From: JBDTSW01 sp039930945
GTDB lineage: Bacteria > Actinomycetota > Thermoleophilia > Solirubrobacterales > 70-9
NCBI GenBank assembly: GCA_039930945.1
Contig: JBDTSW010000106.1
Span: forward strand, 1-6,925
DNA length: 6,925 nucleotides
Reading direction: 5' to 3'
This document shows positions 6,145-6,925 of this stretch, piece after piece. Positions within the stretch are counted from its first letter, which is position 1, and the number at the start of each line of letters is the position of its first letter. A program made the position numbers and the translations under genes. Below the pieces are notes generated by a model. That model was not told the DNA's origin. It saw only the letters and a list, made by a program, of their open reading frames with translations, and searched no databases.

Positions 6145-6441
6145 CTACATCGGGAACGCTTCGTAGACGTCGATCCGGGTTCCGTCCTCCCGGGTCATCG
6201 GGTTGCCCTTGGCGAGCTCCACGGCCGCGTCCTGATCGCCGGCCTGAAGGATGCTGTAGCCGCTCGCCGCCTCGGTGGCCTCGCCACCGATCGACTTCGG
6301 CGGGCCCAACGGGTTGCCACCGTCGACCAGCGCTTCTCCGAGGCTCTCGAACCACTGCCCCCAGGCAGCCATCACGCGGTCCTTCTCTTCCTCGTTTGAC
6401 GGCGGCTTGCCGCCGTTGTAGATGAGCACGAACTTAGCCAT
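6145..6441 (-). CDS. YCII-related domain small protein
   Basis: A 98-residue soluble protein with the ferredoxin-like alpha/beta pattern of the YCII-related family: strand MAKFVLIYNGG at the start, helix EEKDRVMAAWGQWFESLG (17-34), a Gly/Pro-rich middle (41-53), strand GYSILQA (61-67), helix DQDAAVELAKG (69-79) and final strand TRIDVYEAFPM (88-98). The DGPF signature of one large YCII branch is absent. No enzymatic activity is established for most relatives, and none is proposed here. The start at 6441 is firm: a strong Shine-Dalgarno, GAGGAG at 6451-6446, stands four bases upstream. The ATG overlaps the last codons of the arsR-like gene (ATGGCTAA), so the two are one operon with likely coupled translation. 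YCII genes beside ArsR or ECF sigma regulators are a common arrangement in actinobacteria. Confidence 0.85.
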   Translation of the reverse strand: MAKFVLIYNGGKPPSNEEEKDRVMAAWGQWFESLGEALVDGGNPLGPPKSIGGEATEAASGYSILQAGDQDAAVELAKGNPMTREDGTRIDVYEAFPM

Positions 6442-6751
6442 GCTTCTCCTCTCGTTGAGTTGCAGTCGCCATCGCGGGCGGATCGCGGAAACGGCGCAAC
6501 CACGCGTCAACCTCCTGCAGCGGCGAGGTGGCCAGCGAGCAGTAATGCTGCCGGCCCTGCTTCCGCTTGAAGACCAACCCAGCGTCCTCGAGCACGCGAA
6601 TGTGCCTGGAGATCGCCGGTAGCGACATCTTGTGCGGCGCGGCAAGCTCGCCCACCGACGCCTCCCCTTCCCGAAGCCGCAGCATCATCTGCCTACGGGT
6701 CGGATCGGAGAGCGCACCAAAGGTGCCATCGAGCGTACGATACTTAACCAC
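6434..6751 (-). CDS. ArsR-family winged-helix transcriptional repressor
   Basis: A 105-residue DNA-binding protein. The N-terminus FGALSDPTRRQMMLRLREG (11-29) is the typical ArsR helix 1-2 region. ASVGELAAPHKMSLPAISRH (31-50) is the helix-turn-helix, with recognition helix around SLPAISRHIRVLEDAG (43-58), and FKRKQGRQHYCSL (61-73) is the wing. The ELCVCDL metal-site motif of ArsR/SmtB sensors is absent and only one Cys (C71) is present, so metal sensing is unlikely and the signal is unknown. The GTG at 6751 places the conserved region at the usual distance from the N-terminus. It has no Shine-Dalgarno but has TACGGT at 6764-6759, seven bases upstream, fitting a leaderless transcript. The start lies inside an inverted repeat that is probably its own operator. 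Its stop overlaps the YCII start by eight bases. Confidence 0.9.
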   Translation of the reverse strand: MVKYRTLDGTFGALSDPTRRQMMLRLREGEASVGELAAPHKMSLPAISRHIRVLEDAGLVFKRKQGRQHYCSLATSPLQEVDAWLRRFRDPPAMATATQREEKHG

Positions 6752-6855
6752 TTGGTTAACCGTATCACGCCCCGGAGCTCCGCGAAGTTGTAGCGCGCCC
6801 GCGGTTCGCTCGCCGATGCGTCGAGACTGAGAGCGGCGTTAGTGGGGAGCTTCAT
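6685..6855 (-). CDS. Possible 56-residue small protein overlapping arsR start
   Basis: From the ATG at 6855 a frame of 56 residues (MKLPTNAALSLDASASEPRA and onward) runs to a TGA at 6685. Support for translation is a strong Shine-Dalgarno, AGGAGG at 6868-6863, seven bases from the ATG. Against it, the last 67 bases overlap arsR in another frame, the second half crosses the operator and is Arg/Pro-rich without recognisable domain, and I recognise no family. It could be a genuine small protein, a leader ORF whose translation influences arsR, or a decayed gene start. No function is proposed. Confidence 0.3.
   Translation of the reverse strand: MKLPTNAALSLDASASEPRARYNFAELRGVIRLTKWLSIVRSMAPLVRSPIRPVGR
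6739..6766. promoter_or_regulatory. Probable autoregulatory operator and promoter of arsR-YCII operon
   Basis: TTAACCA (6744-6750) and TGGTTAA (6753-6759) form a perfect seven-base inverted repeat around a CT spacer. GATAC (6739-6743) and GTATC (6762-6766) extend it, with two extra bases on one side. The site covers the arsR GTG start and overlaps the candidate -10 TACGGT (6764-6759, minus strand). This AT-rich island stands out in otherwise very GC-rich sequence. The size and symmetry suit a dimeric ArsR-family repressor. Which protein binds it is inference from position. Confidence 0.7.
6752..6850. other. Leader region upstream of arsR with no confident gene
   Basis: Apart from the operator half at 6753-6766 and the doubtful 56-residue minus-strand frame that crosses it, I see no gene here. 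There is an eight-base palindrome GGAGCTCC at 6774-6781, no T-run, no tRNA-like fold and no direct repeat. Confidence 0.5.
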
Positions 6856-6918
6856 CCGGTGTCCTCCTGTGGAGCTGGGTGGGTAGACACCCCCAGCCTC
6901 CAAGGAGGCCCGGATGAA
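6851..6918. repeat. Imperfect inverted repeat containing two divergent start sites
   Basis: The left arm (6851-6881) and right arm (6888-6918) are inverted copies with small gaps, around a six-base centre GGTAGA. Matching blocks include TTCATCCGG (6851-6859) against CCGGATGAA (6910-6918), CCTCCT against its counterpart AGGAGG, and CTGGG..TG (6875-6881) against CACCCCCAG (6888-6896). Each arm ends in an outward-facing Shine-Dalgarno plus ATGAA. The repeat could be a divergent regulatory region, a duplicated translation-start block or the end of an element cut by the window. No transposase is visible. Confidence 0.55.
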
Positions 6919-6925
6919 CAACGGG
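6914..6925 (+). CDS. Possible start of a plus-strand gene, cut by window edge
   Basis: An ATG at 6914 preceded five bases upstream by AAGGAGG (6902-6908), a near-ideal Shine-Dalgarno, opens a frame reading MNNG before the window ends. The ribosome-binding site is the only evidence. Nothing can be said about the product. It would be divergent from the arsR operon. Confidence 0.35.

Noticed and set aside
6851..6918. Inverted repeat as terminal repeats of an insertion sequence
   Set aside because: The arms are only six bases apart with no transposase between or beside them and no visible target-site duplication.
6685..6921. 78-codon minus-strand frame beginning with TTG at 6921
   Set aside because: There is no SD before that TTG; the internal ATG at 6855 with AGGAGG is the only plausible start in this frame.

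Overview
The window reads as a stretch of ordinary chromosome from a high-GC, Gram-positive-type bacterium. Base composition is strongly GC-rich, GTG and TTG starts are frequent, genes are tightly packed or overlapping, and the peptidoglycan genes have an actinobacterial flavour. The style suggests an actinomycete-like lineage such as Thermoleophilia/Solirubrobacterales, but that placement is inference from style and not from a marker gene.

Layout from left to right. A minus-strand run, read right to left, holds a small MscS-type mechanosensitive channel (2941-2171), a class A penicillin-binding protein (2139-46) and the first codons of a probable thiL (71 to beyond base 1). The thiL start lies inside the 3' end of the penicillin-binding protein gene. 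A 70-base divergent gap separates this from a plus-strand run: a HAD-family hydrolase (3012-3665), a CPBP/CAAX-type membrane protease (3683-4441), a secreted L,D-transpeptidase with a peptidoglycan-binding domain (4500-5522), and orotate phosphoribosyltransferase pyrE (TTG start at 5509, overlapping the previous gene by 14 bases, ending at 6072). A long GC-rich hairpin (6097-6138) lies between pyrE and the next, convergent, minus-strand pair: an ArsR-family repressor (6751-6434) whose stop overlaps the start of a YCII-domain small protein (6441-6145). The arsR start codon sits inside a clean inverted repeat that is probably its own operator. The last 75 bases carry two divergent start sites with strong Shine-Dalgarno sequences, embedded in an imperfect inverted repeat.

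How the genes fit together. Class A PBP (4,3-cross-links), L,D-transpeptidase (usually 3,3-cross-links), MscS channel and CPBP protease are all cell-envelope functions, so the left two thirds is an envelope neighbourhood. pyrE and thiL are housekeeping metabolic genes tied to it by overlap. arsR plus YCII is a separate small autoregulated module.

I see no mobile element, CRISPR array, tRNA or rRNA, and nothing that clearly amounts to an undescribed system. The points most worth a second look are a recurrent candidate leaderless-promoter layout at five genes, the inverted repeat with paired start sites at the right edge, and family-motif substitutions in the HAD protein and in PyrE.
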